Source: Stenopsyche tienmushanensis (lineage: Eukaryota > Arthropoda > Insecta > Trichoptera > Stenopsychidae). From it: 64,000 bases of DNA. Location of the stretch: contig WACJ01000521.1 of the NCBI GenBank assembly GCA_008973525.1, positions 992,001 to 1,056,000 of the forward strand, given 5' to 3'. A program made the position numbers and the translations under genes. The notes under the pieces were generated by a model. That model was not told the origin of the DNA and did no database searches. It saw nothing but the letters and a program-made list of their open reading frames with translations. Positions 33,401 through 45,900 of this stretch are shown piece by piece; position 1 is the stretch's first letter; each line of letters starts with the position of its first letter.

Positions 33401-34420
33401 GCTAGCTTGCGCACTTACAGTCGACGGTTACTCTAATATAAGCGATCATAAAGATTAAATAAAAATCAAGTTAAAACAATTTACATAAGTAACTTACGTA
33501 TTTTGATTGCTAAATAGATATTTTTTTATAGAAAGGTTATTAAAATAAATAGGAAATGATTGTAGATAATTATAGTAATTGTATTACATAATAGTGTATA
33601 TAATATGCATAGCAAATCAAATAAATATTTGCTTATATTGCTCAATAAAATGATGGTTTTCTTTCCAGTTTGTTGGTTATAAATCCTCAAATTTTATTAA
33701 GCAGTATATTTTTATTCCAGATAAATAATAAATGATCTAGCCTAATTAAAAAGTACATTTTCATCATGATTTCACTTGATTGAATCTTCATTGTCCGCTT
33801 TAAAATTGCTCCAAAAAAATCTCCCATATGAACAATTCAATAGCTGCATTCGATTGTAAGTTACAAAGTATGGCAAAGTTTACTAAACATAAGTCAATTT
33901 GTGAAATGATGATAAATGATGATGATGGTAATTAGGTAGACCCTGGCAGCTACTTCTTCCATGCACATCATATGCACACGCCGAATAATTATGTCAAAAT
34001 TAACTAGCATACTTATTGAGTTTGGACATTATTAAGACATAATTATTAATGAATCTTTAAGTAGAATAGAAAAATGCTCTCATATCTTAGATCAATGTCT
34101 GCTTATATCTATCTTGTTCTTAATTGTAGGGATAATCGACCCAGTTTCAAATAGTGTCATCATATACCATTCAAAATACATAGTAATGAGATCAATCGAA
34201 TGCATCCTTTCATTTCAATGCTCAATATAAAAAAGAGAAATTCACATCGCAGATCCAAACAATGAACGAATTTTCACCACATGAAATTTTGCTAAACGGA
34301 ACCTGTTCTTCGTTTGCTTTCACTATATTGTATTCCAACATGTTTAGCTTGGATTTTTTTGACAATTATAATCATTAAATTTGAACAATCAATATCGATT
34401 AAGTCCCCCATAACAGTATA
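33401..34420. other. No gene recognised
   Basis: Very AT-rich; nothing identified. Confidence 0.45.
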
Positions 34421-34764
34421 TATTAGGGGGACCCGAAAGTATTCGAAAATTAAGTACACAATGTTCAAATGTATCGTTTTGGCAATCCTTCTATCCATTT
34501 TATGTAAAAACTTTTCAGCTTAGAAGCAAAAAACTATTTTAAATGCATTTCCACTTCAGTTGTATTTTTTAATTTTTTACCCATCCTATCCCAAAAAAAA
34601 ATGTACCAATAAGTGTTTATTTTTTGGATGCTTTTTAGCGAGAAAGAAAAGGGATAGAAATATAACCTATAATAAATAAAAACCCACGTGACATTCATCT
34701 AAAATCGGACAAGGCCAAATATACTACTAGCAGCGACACTATTACAGATAAAACTACAATCAAC

Positions 34765-34905
34765 CCTTCTATAGCGTCTAGATGGGGACCAAGCCATAAA
34801 AGCAAAGCACTATAGAAATATACTAAATAATAACCTTACACGTTATGCCCGTTGCTTACGTTAAAAGACGCCGCAAACGAAGTGTACGCTATAGGAGAGT
34901 TGACT
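34765..34905. repeat. Inverted CTATAGCGTC repeat unit
   Basis: CTTCTATAGCGTCTAGATGG and ACGCTATAGGAGAGTTGA face each other, with AAAAGACGCCGCAAACGAAG between. It matches 28067-28150. The two differ by an insertion of about 60 bp. Confidence 0.65.
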
Positions 34906-35304
34906 ATATTTCAAAAATACACCAACCAATGCTACATTGCGCTAACACTGTGGCGCAATGATGCCAGAAATAAAGAAACTACTAAAAAATTGAAAATAGA
35001 TATAAAAAAGACTCGGAAGAATAATTTAAAAAAAATCTAAACACAGAATTACAAAAAAAATTAATTAAAAAAATATATAGCAGAAATTCAATATAATAAA
35101 TGTAGAATTATAAAAAATAGAGAAAACCAGCTCTGAACAAAAAAAAGAATGTCTGGCGTGGAAAAATACATCAGGCAAAGAAATATTATATTCATAGGAG
35201 GAAAGGAAAAACAGAGAGACTATGAGCAAAGTATTGTTTGTGCTGGAACTGAATTAGAGATGATTAGAAGAATGGGAAAACACAACGAAAATAAAGTATT
35301 GTTG

Positions 35305-35727
35305 TGTTACATAGGAGCGGTGGCTCCCCACTCTCACGCGCTCGTCGGGATGGCCGTTCTTCTGGGGGTGGACGGGCGTCGAACGAAAAGACTCTCTTCT
35401 CTAGGTAACTTTTTATTCAGCCCGAGAGAGAGAGATTTGACTGCGAGAAGGACGTTCTTCCGCAGTCAAGGCCAACCGATAATTCTCCCCGACTCCCGCC
35501 TCTTGCGCGTCACCACCCAACCGGCAGCGGTGCATGCGCAAGAAACGATCGGTCGGTAATTGCAGTGCAATGTCCCCACAGCGCCACAGAATACAGCGCT
35601 GTTAAAATAGCACATTGCACCTAAAAAGAGACGGAAGATGTCGCTGGTAATCTGGTGACGCTAATCTTACTCAGATTAACAGCACTATTGCATGGGAATG
35701 CTACAATTACAGTACAACCACGCTACA
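35305..35727 (+). mobile_element. Solo LTR-1 with 4-bp target duplication
   Basis: It starts TGTTACATAGGAGCGG, ends CCACGCTACA and is flanked on both sides by GTTG (35301-35304 and 35728-35731). The 423-bp unit has the TG...CA ends of an LTR and no internal genes, so it is a solo LTR left by recombination. The 3-prime half contains two inverted-repeat motifs shared by all five copies. Confidence 0.85.
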
Positions 35728-36375
35728 GTTGTGACGTTTACTACCTACTGCAGAAAAATAGATCTATTGTAAAATTTAAAAAAATATGAAATCCAAAACT
35801 GAATATCTTAAAGAAGAAACAAATGGAATAACTGAAAAAAGAGAAAAAAACAGTCCGAAAATCATCTAGAAAGAAAAACATCGAAAAGGATGACGGAAAA
35901 AAGAGCAGTAGAAAATAAAAAAAATAAAATTAGAGATAACACCTTCTAACCAAAAAGGAAATTCAGATCGACTAACACACTACAGAAGAAAAACAAGACC
36001 CAATCCACTTAAGAAAATCACTCCAAAAAAATCAGAACACTTCACACCCACAAAGACCAAAAAAATAACAAATACTAACATAATTAATAAGATATAGTTA
36101 TATATAATATATAGTTATATCTTGTTGTTGGATAAATAAAATTAATCACAATCGCAATCCTATAACAGCCATCCTATTCATTTTGCGGATACTATTCATT
36201 CACCTTAGGCATCTTTGAGCGTTTTACTGGCTTTTGTGGCAAAATTAAAAATAATAATGTTTAACAATAGTTCTACAAAAAATACAACTTACAAAGATTT
36301 TTTCGTTACTGTATCTGGATACAAACTCAAATATAAGGTCTCAAAATTTCCAAATACTTTCTGATCCTCCTAATA

Positions 36376-37369
36376 TTATACATAATTTGTATGCTATCAA
36401 CTTTCAGTCGTCGAAAATGCTGATCTATTGAGCGTATAAAATCCAACAGTTGTTAAGATTTCAACATGTTTTTGTTTCTTCGGTGGTTTAATTAATGCTG
36501 TGGGAATCGTACGATTTTTCAAAATTTCCCATATCTTCTGATTGTATCAATTAGCTCGATTCCCAAATTTGTTACAAACGTCGTGCAAATTCACATGAAA
36601 GCTACGAGACAATGCAATGACCTGGCAGCATAAACCATAACTAATTTCCTGGTAAAAGTGTCTCCATTTCGACTTGCTTTGCACTTCCGCCATTTCATAT
36701 GTCAGTGTCATTTTTTTTCGTCAGCTCAAATGTCGCGCCGCGAAATACATTTTTTCGTGACTTTGCAGGCAATTAAACCCCCAATCCGATTGTTAAATAC
36801 CATCTCAGACAATGGACGTCTGCATTTATCCGCCAGCACAACCTTTGAGAGGCTCGCATTACCAAAAAAAGAAAGTCTCGCGCCTCCCCAATCATTAAAC
36901 ATTCATTGAGGCACGAGCGTAAATATTTTGCGAGCGCAAATATATGCTAAAATATCACTTTTTCTTCAGCTGATGACTCTCATTAGCGATCTGGATGACC
37001 TCAAAAGGAGCGCATTAGTGAGATTCACTATCGTTCATTATTTATCTTTGAAGAAATCCGGTGGCATCGCGGATTTTTAACCTCCGAAATATTCCAAACA
37101 TCCACGGGATCTTATAAAATATAGGACACTGTCATTTCGATATATTACCAGGAAGATCTTTAGACACGAGCAGAAGGTATACAACCATCTAAATAAAGAC
37201 CCAAACAGATCCATACATTTTAATGCCGCTCTCAATAAATATTGTTACATATGAAATGGCGGAAAATTTGTTAATCAAAGATCGATCGTGATTGAGAAAG
37301 GTTCCGTGCACTATTTTACAAGTTCGATTATTGGAATCTAAAAGAAGACCCAAATCTATAATTAGGGAT
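36376..37369. other. No gene recognised
   Basis: An 83-residue open frame at 36658-36909 has no recognised family. Confidence 0.4.
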
Positions 37370-37858
37370 TGTAGCATAGTCGATTTACCATCCCCACGTA
37401 GTAGCGCTGTTAATCTGAGCAGATTTAATTCGCCAGATTAACGGCGATATCTTCCGTCTTTCTTCAGGTGCAATGTGTTATTTTAACAGCGCCATCTCTA
37501 GTGGCCCTACGGAGACATTGCACCTGCATACCGCCGGATCGCTTCTTGCGCGTGCACCGTTGCCGGTTGGGTAGTGACGCACAGGAGGCAGAAGTCAGGG
37601 GAGTCGTCGGTTAGCCTTGGCTGCGGGAGGTCGTCCCTCCTGCAGCCAGATCTCTTTCTCTCGTGCGGAATAAATAGTTATTTAGAGAAAAGAGTCTTTC
37701 TATTCGACGCTCGTCTATTCCCATCCATTCATCCAGCAACATCACGACCCGATAGAAGAATGGACCCGTGCGCTAGTGCGGCCATCCCGACGAACACGTG
37801 GTTCAAAAATCGGATGGGTGTTTCTATGAGAAAGGGCAATACACGCTTGTGGGTAACA
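37370..37858 (-). mobile_element. LTR-1, full-length-looking copy
   Basis: On the minus strand it starts TGTTACCCACAAGCG at 37858 and ends TATGCTACA at 37370. It aligns with the solo LTR at 35305 over GTCGGGATGGCCG, GCGTCGAA, ACGAGAGAAAGAGATCTGG and the two palindromes. It is longer because of an insertion of about 60 bp in its first part. No target duplication is visible, so it may border a lost or rearranged element. Confidence 0.75.
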
Positions 37859-37879
37859 ATCGAACCCCTTGGGTGATGA

Positions 37880-38400
37880 TGTAGAGAAGAGAGGTGGACG
37901 AAAGCAACCTTGTTGGTTTGCTGAGGTAGCCCAACGCTGCTGAGGTAGCCCAGCTAGCATGAGTGGGGTACGCAGCTTGCCCTATGCTATGGAATTGCCG
38001 ATTATAGAAAGAGCAGGAAGGACTGCGCAAACGGCGACACCAGTATCTTTAACTGCCCATTGCAAACAGCGACTCGTCTCCAGTGGCTAGGTATTACAAA
38101 TGACCGAACCGATACGAGTACCATGGGGAAGGAAGAGCCTCTACAGTCTGCCATCTGCTGCAGCCTTCTTTAAGCTGAAGTTGGACTAGTGATCCCGCTT
38201 GATAGCATCCCTTGAATTGAAGTGACTTCGCGTAGTAGTTCCGCTCACCTCTTTCGCAGAGTGAAAGGGGTGGGCTCCTGGAAGCTCTGTCCATAGTGTT
38301 TTTTGGGGGTTTAAAGAGCGGTCTACAAGCACTCGGAAAATATGGCACAGTAGCGCAGGGCATGGATTCTGTCTTAAAGTGACTGATCTAAAATATTCTT
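37880..38400 (+). repeat. Repeat F, longest copy
   Basis: It contains GAGGTAGCCCAGCTAGCATG, GGAATTGCCGATTATAGAAA and TCGTCTCCAGTGGCTAGGTA. The same order occurs at 48125-48440 (plus) and 54360-54640 (minus), with a shorter piece at 5200. A 17-bp stretch near 37919 is duplicated in tandem (GCTGAGGTAGCCCA). Coding potential is not clear. Confidence 0.6.
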
Positions 38401-39744
38401 TCTTAAAACTAAAGGATGCCATTTAGAGCCAAAAATGTATTGACTCTAAAAGTGCGGTCTTTTATAAAAATAGATTGAACAATTTACTTAATCTTTAGAA
38501 AAAGCCTATTAATGCTAATGATGAATATTTTGATTTGGTATAACCATTTTTTGTAAATATTTTAGCGTTTATAACTATCAACTACGGTTTCCGAACGTTC
38601 ATGTGTAACGCCCTAATAATAATGACTCCCCTTCAATCAAACCCAATTTTATCATATATTTACAAACACATAGATCTTCTCAAGGGTTTTTTCTACTTAT
38701 CCGAAGTATCTTAGCATTTTTTTAGATTTTATAGAGCTTCAATTAAAGCAGTTGAAAACAACATTTGATGATTAAAACTAATTGGTATTTTCATACCAAA
38801 ATAATTATATTTGGAATTTAATCTTGTGGACTTTGTATATGACACCATCATAAACATCTCATGGGCAATTAAAGGCTCTCACGGGGCCCTTGGCGCAATT
38901 TAAATTTGAGGCCCCATAGCAATTATCAATGACGTCCACGGCATCCATATATTTCTTGTGTAAGTTCAATGTGTAAAAATTTACATACAATTTTAACTTT
39001 GAACATGTTCTTGTTGTTGACTCTCTCCGACACCAAGAATTTAGTCAACGCCCCATTAAAAAAAAGTTGTTGGAGTTTCGATAAATCAGCTGTCTTCGCA
39101 TTCAGACTAAAATGCTACATGATTTTCTGCCTTCGATTTGAGTGAAAGCGATTATTAAATAAATTTATTTTATCCTTTTTATTGTGCTGTATGATCGCAA
39201 TATTGTAGCACTATATAATTCTGTGGTGGGCTTGTTCTTCATGGATTTTTTTATCGTTGTACAACCGCAAATATTGGACATGTCTGCATCACAAATAGAG
39301 TGAAAATCATTAATTGTATTCCGAATCTAAAATTATTCCCCCCCCCCCCCCCTTTTTAAATTGTCAAATATAAATTATCTACAATTTTATTTCTTTGCGC
39401 AGAAAGCTTAATTATACATCTTATTTTAATAATAAAATATTAATATTACCTGGCATTGGCGTTATATACACAATTAGCGACACTATGAGAATTAGTCCTA
39501 AAATAATTCCAACTCTTCTGAGCGAAGCAGTTCTTATAGTCCATGGGCAATGGCTGCTTTCCATGCTCTGCACATGTATCCTGACCCATTTTTAAATATT
39601 TTCCGAGTCACAAACACTAAATTTAATGCGTTTTGGCGTAAATACGAATTTTAAAGCTGGCCGCCGCGTGTGTCCTTAAGGCCAAGTCGTAATATTAAGA
39701 AACATATTTTTGTCCTCGAACTGTCACTTTCAATCTATTTCTTA
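38401..39744. other. No gene recognised; 15-nt poly-C run
   Basis: AT-rich. A homopolymer of 15 C at 39338-39352 is the only striking feature. Confidence 0.5.
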
Positions 39745-39850
39745 ATGCTGCTGAGAGCGGTCTTAAGATCCATTTTGTCGACCAGACTGAGCCGCACCGA
39801 CGACGGCCAGCTGATAACTGACGTCTGGAAGTATCAAAGTGCTGCCGGCA
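39745..39850 (+). CDS. Candidate first exon of an unidentified gene
   Basis: ATG CTG CTG AGA opens a frame of about 36 codons with markedly higher GC than its surroundings, ending GCCGGCAG/GTAAAT, a usable splice donor. The peptide starts MLLRAVLRSILSTRLSRT and includes ITDVWKYQSAAGR. A basic, Leu/Arg-rich start would suit a mitochondrial presequence, but I do not recognise the protein. The frame is open upstream to 39670. Splicing to the acceptor near 42905 would not join PNLDC1 in frame. No downstream exon was found. Confidence 0.3.
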
Positions 39851-40000
39851 GGTAAATATAAAGACTCGTTCACAGTACAAGCCGCGCGAATATTTCTTGT
39901 ATGGAAGCATCTTACATCATTATGCTTTTTCAATGTACGTACGTAATAAAAAAATATTTATTCAACCGTATAATTTTCTTTTATAAATTAATATACGAGG

Positions 40001-40130
40001 GTGATTCAAATACAACCCAAAATTTTGCTGTACAAATTTACAAGTGATAAAAAATACAAATGGTGTATCTTATTTTTCTACATAGTTCCCTTCATTAGAA
40101 ATATATTTATTGCATCCGGGTTATATTTAA
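40001..40130 (+). mobile_element. Mariner-like element end
   Basis: TACGAGGGTGATTCAAATAC followed by AACCC is a terminal repeat related to the one at 57586 (CGTGGGGGATTCAAATATAA). AGTTCCCTTCATTAGAAATA recurs near 58070-58090 in reverse complement. No second end was found. Confidence 0.5.
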
Positions 40131-42900
40131 ATCGCTCTCGTATATATACAAAATAAACGCAAGAGAATCTCGCGCCGTAGAAACGAAACTTCTTAGCTGC
40201 TATGAAAAATTGATTTTATGCATTAATCTTATAAAGGCTGCGCTGTGTGTTGTGTGATATGTAATAAAATAGAATTGCTAGTGGTGTAGTGATTGCTTTA
40301 CGCTGCGTATAGAGATACTCGCACAGTGGAGGAGGCATGACGCATGCGCGTAGCGACTCTATAATGTATACGACGGACACGAATACACTACAGATGATTC
40401 TTCCTCTCTTTCTGATCAACTGCCGGTTAGAGTTTCACTATTCGCAACGTTCAAGCCAATTTACTATATCGCGCCTACACAAACGAAACTTCGAAAAATG
40501 TTGCAGTGTGCCATAACATTCGAATAAAATTGCGATAGTCTTGATAAAATAGATAATCTTAATACATTTCATAATAAAATAACTATAGATTTCACATTGA
40601 AAATTGGAATTATTTTTTTTTCATTTTGAATGCGCATTTAACTTAACGGTAACTTCTGAAGAAAATCGTGATAAACGGGGGATCGCGATCAACGGGGGAA
40701 AAATAATGAATTACTTCTTTCTGCGTTACGAACAAGAACCAAATGTAATTACTTAGCTTAGTCCATGTTCATTGGTTTAATCATTCCAATTCTTGCAGCT
40801 CCTCGTTGCTTAAAAGTTCGCCGTGTCATTCAAGCAAAGCTTACACATCATTTACATCAACAATGTCTTCATAAATGGCTTAACGACCCCCATGATGTTT
40901 TTTTTAAAATATAATTTGCATAATGAATGTTATCATAAACAATTTCCCTCAACTCCTTTTCCCAAATACCCTTCACATACGACTGAATAATTTCATTCTA
41001 CGCTTTTTCGATATTTCTGATACCTTTAATAATACTAGATTGTATCCATCAAACCCGCTTGGCATTTTATGTTTAATTTTTGATCTGAAGAAAATCTGAA
41101 AGAAAAACAACAAAAAAATATCATATTATGCTCATTAACCTTTTGAGGAGTGAACAAATTTAAAATCGATGAAGTCTTGTTGCATCCACCATACTCACCG
41201 GATTTCAAAGAGCCTCGCAAGATGGGTACCACGTTTCCTTACAATGGATCAAAAGGCATTTGATTTTGTGAAGCTTTGGCCACGTTAGCTTTCGCAGACC
41301 ATCTCTTGCCACTTAATAATTTAACCTTTTCGTTAGTGAGCAAATTTAAAATCGATGAAGTCGTTGATGTCATAATCGCTTTACACCGATTACTTTCTGT
41401 CAGCTCCTAATCAGCGTAAGATAATCTTCAATTCGAGGCAGAGCCACTTGTCATGAACACTCGTCATTTCTTTACATAAACAATGCACAAAAAATCGATT
41501 CAAGTGCTCCTCCTTTAGAAGGAAATGATAATTGAACAAAGACTCATTCAACACGCAACGAAGAACGGCAAGCAGTTAAATAAACAAACACTCTCGATAA
41601 CACACGATATTCGATCGTTTCTTTGCGTAAACAAATAACACACTTGAAATCGAAATCATTATAAGTCGATAAATTTGGGCTTAACGATCTATACAATCAT
41701 GCGAGGAACTATCCGTCTCAGTCTTCCGAACTGCGCTAAGTTCTCTTTGTCTCTGTCCGCCTCGGAGCTTCAATGCACAAGAGTGCTCTTTCTGAATAGT
41801 GAAGGTCAAAACGGATATTTCCGTAAGTACTCACAAAAAGGTTAAGACGAACAGATATTTTTTCTTTAAAATATTTCATCTGCTAGTAGAATTTTCTAAC
41901 AAGTCAAACAATTGGTGAATCAAAAGATGATTTCATTTGAAAATATGTTTTTTTTTCTTCAATTTCTTGTTGGGAGCTGCTATATTTAAAAAAAAACATT
42001 AACATTTTAAATCTTTGCTTCAATCGTACAGATCATTTTTTGTTCATGGAAACCAAATAAACATCCAATTTCAAATCACTTCAATTATAGAATCTATTAT
42101 GCTATAATAAAATCGTATCCACACGGTGTAACCAAAGCTTTATTTATATACACCTTGACTAAGAATATTGCATTTCATAATACTCGTATTGTGCTAGAAG
42201 TGAATGTTCATAAACTAGAATAGGTGAAATGTTTAAGAATTACATAACCAACTCTTCCCATTATGCCATACAAAAAATGTACACTATTATTATGTTTTTT
42301 TGTTTAATACATATTTAAAAAACCATCAAAATCCGGAAGTCAACACATGTATGACACTTTCGTTTTAGGCGAATTCATAATAATCTTTCTTTTATTGCAT
42401 ACAACACTTTCAAATATTTGCTATAAAATGAGTTAAATTCACATATATGTTTTTTGTATACATGTGTTGTTATTTAGAAATATTTCCAAATATTGAATAA
42501 TACATAAAATTTAATAACAGTCAAGAAAAAATATTAAGTCAATATTATATCAGATATACAAAATAAATTGTATTAAATATTAAAACTCCAAATTACTCAC
42601 ATTGAAATATTATAATACATGTAGTAATAAAAATTACAGCAATTCCTGTTCAAAATATTTTAACTAATTAAATATAAATTTAATAAATTGGCATGATTAT
42701 TTTTATTCAATTATATTTATTTGTCATTTTTTTAATGGAAAATAATAATCAATTTTTCAATAATTGAAACAATTATATTAAAGTGGATTTTGATATACAG
42801 ATGTATAAACGAAAATAGTTCAACACAATTTAAAAATATTTTGTAAAATATAATATAATGCTCAATATTGCTTTTGTTATGACCATTTATTGTTTTTTCT
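40131..42900. other. Intergenic or 5-prime region of PNLDC1, no gene recognised
   Basis: Very AT-rich with no exon recognised. Two passages near 41090-41180 and 41330-41370 share GAGTGAGCAAATTTAAAATC-like text (one reads GAGGAGTGAACAAATTT), a weak local repeat. A 5-prime UTR exon of PNLDC1 may lie here, because TTTCTGGCAG at 42896-42905 resembles a splice acceptor. Confidence 0.4.
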
Positions 42901-42916
42901 GGCAGCTGTCAAAGCA

Positions 42917-42943
42917 ATGAACGATGGAGGTTACGAGGGATAA
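42917..42943 (+). promoter_or_regulatory. Overlapping upstream start codon and short uORF
   Basis: An ATG 7 nt before the PNLDC1 start opens an out-of-frame peptide of eight codons ending TAA at 42941-42943, inside the coding start. It could lower initiation at the main ATG if it is in the mRNA. Confidence 0.5.
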
Positions 42944-45900
42944 CTTCTGGTCCGTTAAAAAGGATATCGAGGCTGCTTTGCCAACTTCCACTTTTGTTTC
43001 TGTGGATCTTGAATTATCTGGACTTACAACTTCCTCTGACTTCAAGCATAGGTATTTTTTTCAATAGAGGTTATGTCTTATCAATAAAATAAACACAATT
43101 ATAACCCTTTATAAAAGAAAGTCCAATTTATATTTTTAAGGGAATGATTTATTATAAAATATACACGGAATAGAAGTCATAGACACTTAAATCACGCCAA
43201 TATTTTATAATTCATGATCATTTTGTTCAGCTTATGATATGGTATAAGCTGAACATATGGTAATTGCATAATCAAAAAAATGACCATTAGTTATATGTAC
43301 AATGTATAATTTTTTTTATTTGTTATCTCAATATTTTACAGTATGTTGACGTTGTCTTGTAGAATGTATATCTATCATTAAATCGATTTTGTATTTTTTT
43401 GGCACTTGGGTTCTATTTTACTTCCGATATTCAAATGTAGATTTATTCAAATTATTAAATAAATCACATATATGTTGAACTTATGCACTAATTATATTAT
43501 TTTCCAGCTTATTTGATTCTGGATGTGAGAGATATGATAAGATTCGCAAGGGAACGGAAGGAATAATTGCAACGCAAGTCGGCATAGCTATTTACCACAT
43601 AGACGGCCTTAAGAATACGTATACATCGTCTTTTTATACATTCAATTTATGTCCCCAAGCAGTCGGAAGCATAAATCAACTATGTACATTTGAAGCATCA
43701 GTATTCAACTTTCTGCAAGAAAATAATTTTGATTTTAATAAGGTATTTACATCAATATACAAGATATAATCTTTGTACTCCAGAAAGCTCTTCCCAGTAA
43801 ATTCAATAGGGTCACCTCGAGTGGTTTTTTACCGTCTCCCGAGGAAAACTACTGTCTGGATTAAACACATTTTGTTTTCATTTTTCAGTTTGCTTATAAA
43901 GGTATTCCATATTTAACGGAAAGTGAATGTAGTAAAGTTAAAAATAACATATTACATGGTACTCTAGAAAACTCCCTGGATAGAATTGAGTTCAACAAAG
44001 TTAGTGATATCGTATCCCAAGTTAAAAGGTAATTTAAAATATATATGTTAAGTTTATTGTGATTTCAAACTCATCCATATATTTTTTTAAAAGCTCTTTA
44101 TATTAAGGCTAATGATAATTAATATAATTCTTTTATATTTTCAGATGGATGACATCCTCGAATGATAAAAGTCTTACTTTGAAAGACAATAAAAATCTTC
44201 AGATATTCATTTTTTATAAGCTCGTTCGATTGTTTCCAAACTTATCTGTAAAAATTGCCGATTCTGAAGTAAGTTCAAAATTTTGTCAGAGCTTAAAATA
44301 AATTTAAAACATGTGTACAGATAAGAAGTCATTGCATAACCACAAGCGAGCCTTTATGCTCAAAATATCACAGAGAGGTAAATCTCCAAATAAAAACAAA
44401 CACAATCATATACCTATTTCCCTAATAATATAAAAATATTTGGAGTTTATTATTAAAATATTCTTTCATTTTTTCCCCAATATATTTTAATTAATGAACG
44501 ATTGCAAATAATGTATAGTTTTATATTTATATATTAAGGGTCCCCAAAAAAGGGCAGCTCAACAGTTAAAAACCAATATGCTACCATAAGCATTATATAA
44601 AATATGCAACACAGTATATGAATTATGTCGTAATATAGACCGTATTCATTGGCATTGGCGTCGTATAAGCCATTAGACTGATTTTGGATCTTCTTAAGAG
44701 TCTAATTTAATTCTGGTATTATATCCAGTATAGATCACTAATCATTAGTCTCACAGTCTACAGACTCAGAACAGAATCAACATGTATGCACATTTCCAAA
44801 TTTTCCCTGCCCCGCCCCGCTCAGTACCACTCTAATTAAGCAAAATAGGGACCCAAGCGTACTTACTGTGTATGCAAGTCAATGGTCAAGTAATATGTAA
44901 TGAGAGTGTAACTCGAAAACATGATTAGTGATGCCATACTTTATTTGTATAACAATCAAAAGCGAAATATCGTTAATTTATTTTTTTGTTCACAGATTGT
45001 CATAGAAAAAACCCAAAACAAAACAGATAATCTTTCCGATAAAGATCAAACTGAAACAATTATTAGCTACACAAAAGGGTTCTCCAATATCATTGATCTT
45101 TTGCGCATATCAAGAAAACCGTTGGTATTTCATAATGCATTGATGGATTTAATATGCATATATAAACAGTTCATAAACCCTCTACCCAATAGATATGATT
45201 CCTTTAAAAATCACATCCATGAATTGTTTCCAAGGATTTACGACACTAAATTTATATTCAATTCAATGTCGATCATGCTAAAAAGAAACACTGCCACAGA
45301 TAATAGCTCGCTTGAAAAGTGAGAGCCGTAATATTTCTTGCAAAATAAAAATTGTTTAAACCTACTCACCACTCTTTCTCATTTTAGTGTTTACTGTCTT
45401 TTAAAAAAAAAATCGGATGAAGGTGCGTATTTGTATGATCCCATAATAAAATTGAAAGAAGGTTTTGCTGAAAATGAACAATTTCATAATGCTGGATGGG
45501 ATGCCTATGCCACAGGTAACTTATTTTTGAATAATTGTTACTTAAATATTTTCCTTTGAATTAATTTCATAATTAATCATTAATCCAGTACGGTGGTAGA
45601 CGGTAGGGGTTTTGTACTAGCCGCTGTGGGGCTCTTCCCCGAGCATTGATATTGTAGAAGGCCTCGGACTGCTCTAAAAGAGGAAGGAGTAGCGACAAGG
45701 TGTGTGTGCCCAACCGGTCCACCTTTCAGACCGCTGACACTTTAAATGAATGCCTTGTGATTGGACGCCATGTCCACAGAACATGATCTATGTCCATGAA
45801 CGGATCCCAAATTCGAACATATAGAAAAATAAAATATATTCGAATATGTGGAAAATTAAATTCAATATATGGATACATTTCCCCGTCTTATGTCTTGTAG

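Larger units (their letters stand above)
34421..36375. mobile_element. 1.95-kb terminal-inverted-repeat element with nested LTR
   Basis: The left end is TATTAGGGGGACCCGAAAGT. The right end is the imperfect reverse complement (ACTTTCTGATCCTCCTAATA). Subterminal AAATTTCCAAATACTTT also pairs. The right 220 bp matches the right part of the similar element at 58855-60924 (GCATCTTTGAG, GGCTTTTGTGGCA, AAGGTCTCAAAATTTCC). A 423-bp solo LTR at 35305-35727 is inserted in it, leaving about 1.5 kb of own sequence without a recognisable transposase. Confidence 0.75.

Noticed and set aside
35149..35559. 136-residue plus-strand open frame
   Set aside because: Runs from the DNA transposon into the solo LTR, so it is composite repeat sequence.
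42905..43051. Joining the orphan exon at 39745-39850 to PNLDC1 through the acceptor at 42905
   Set aside because: The splice would read the PNLDC1 start in the wrong frame.
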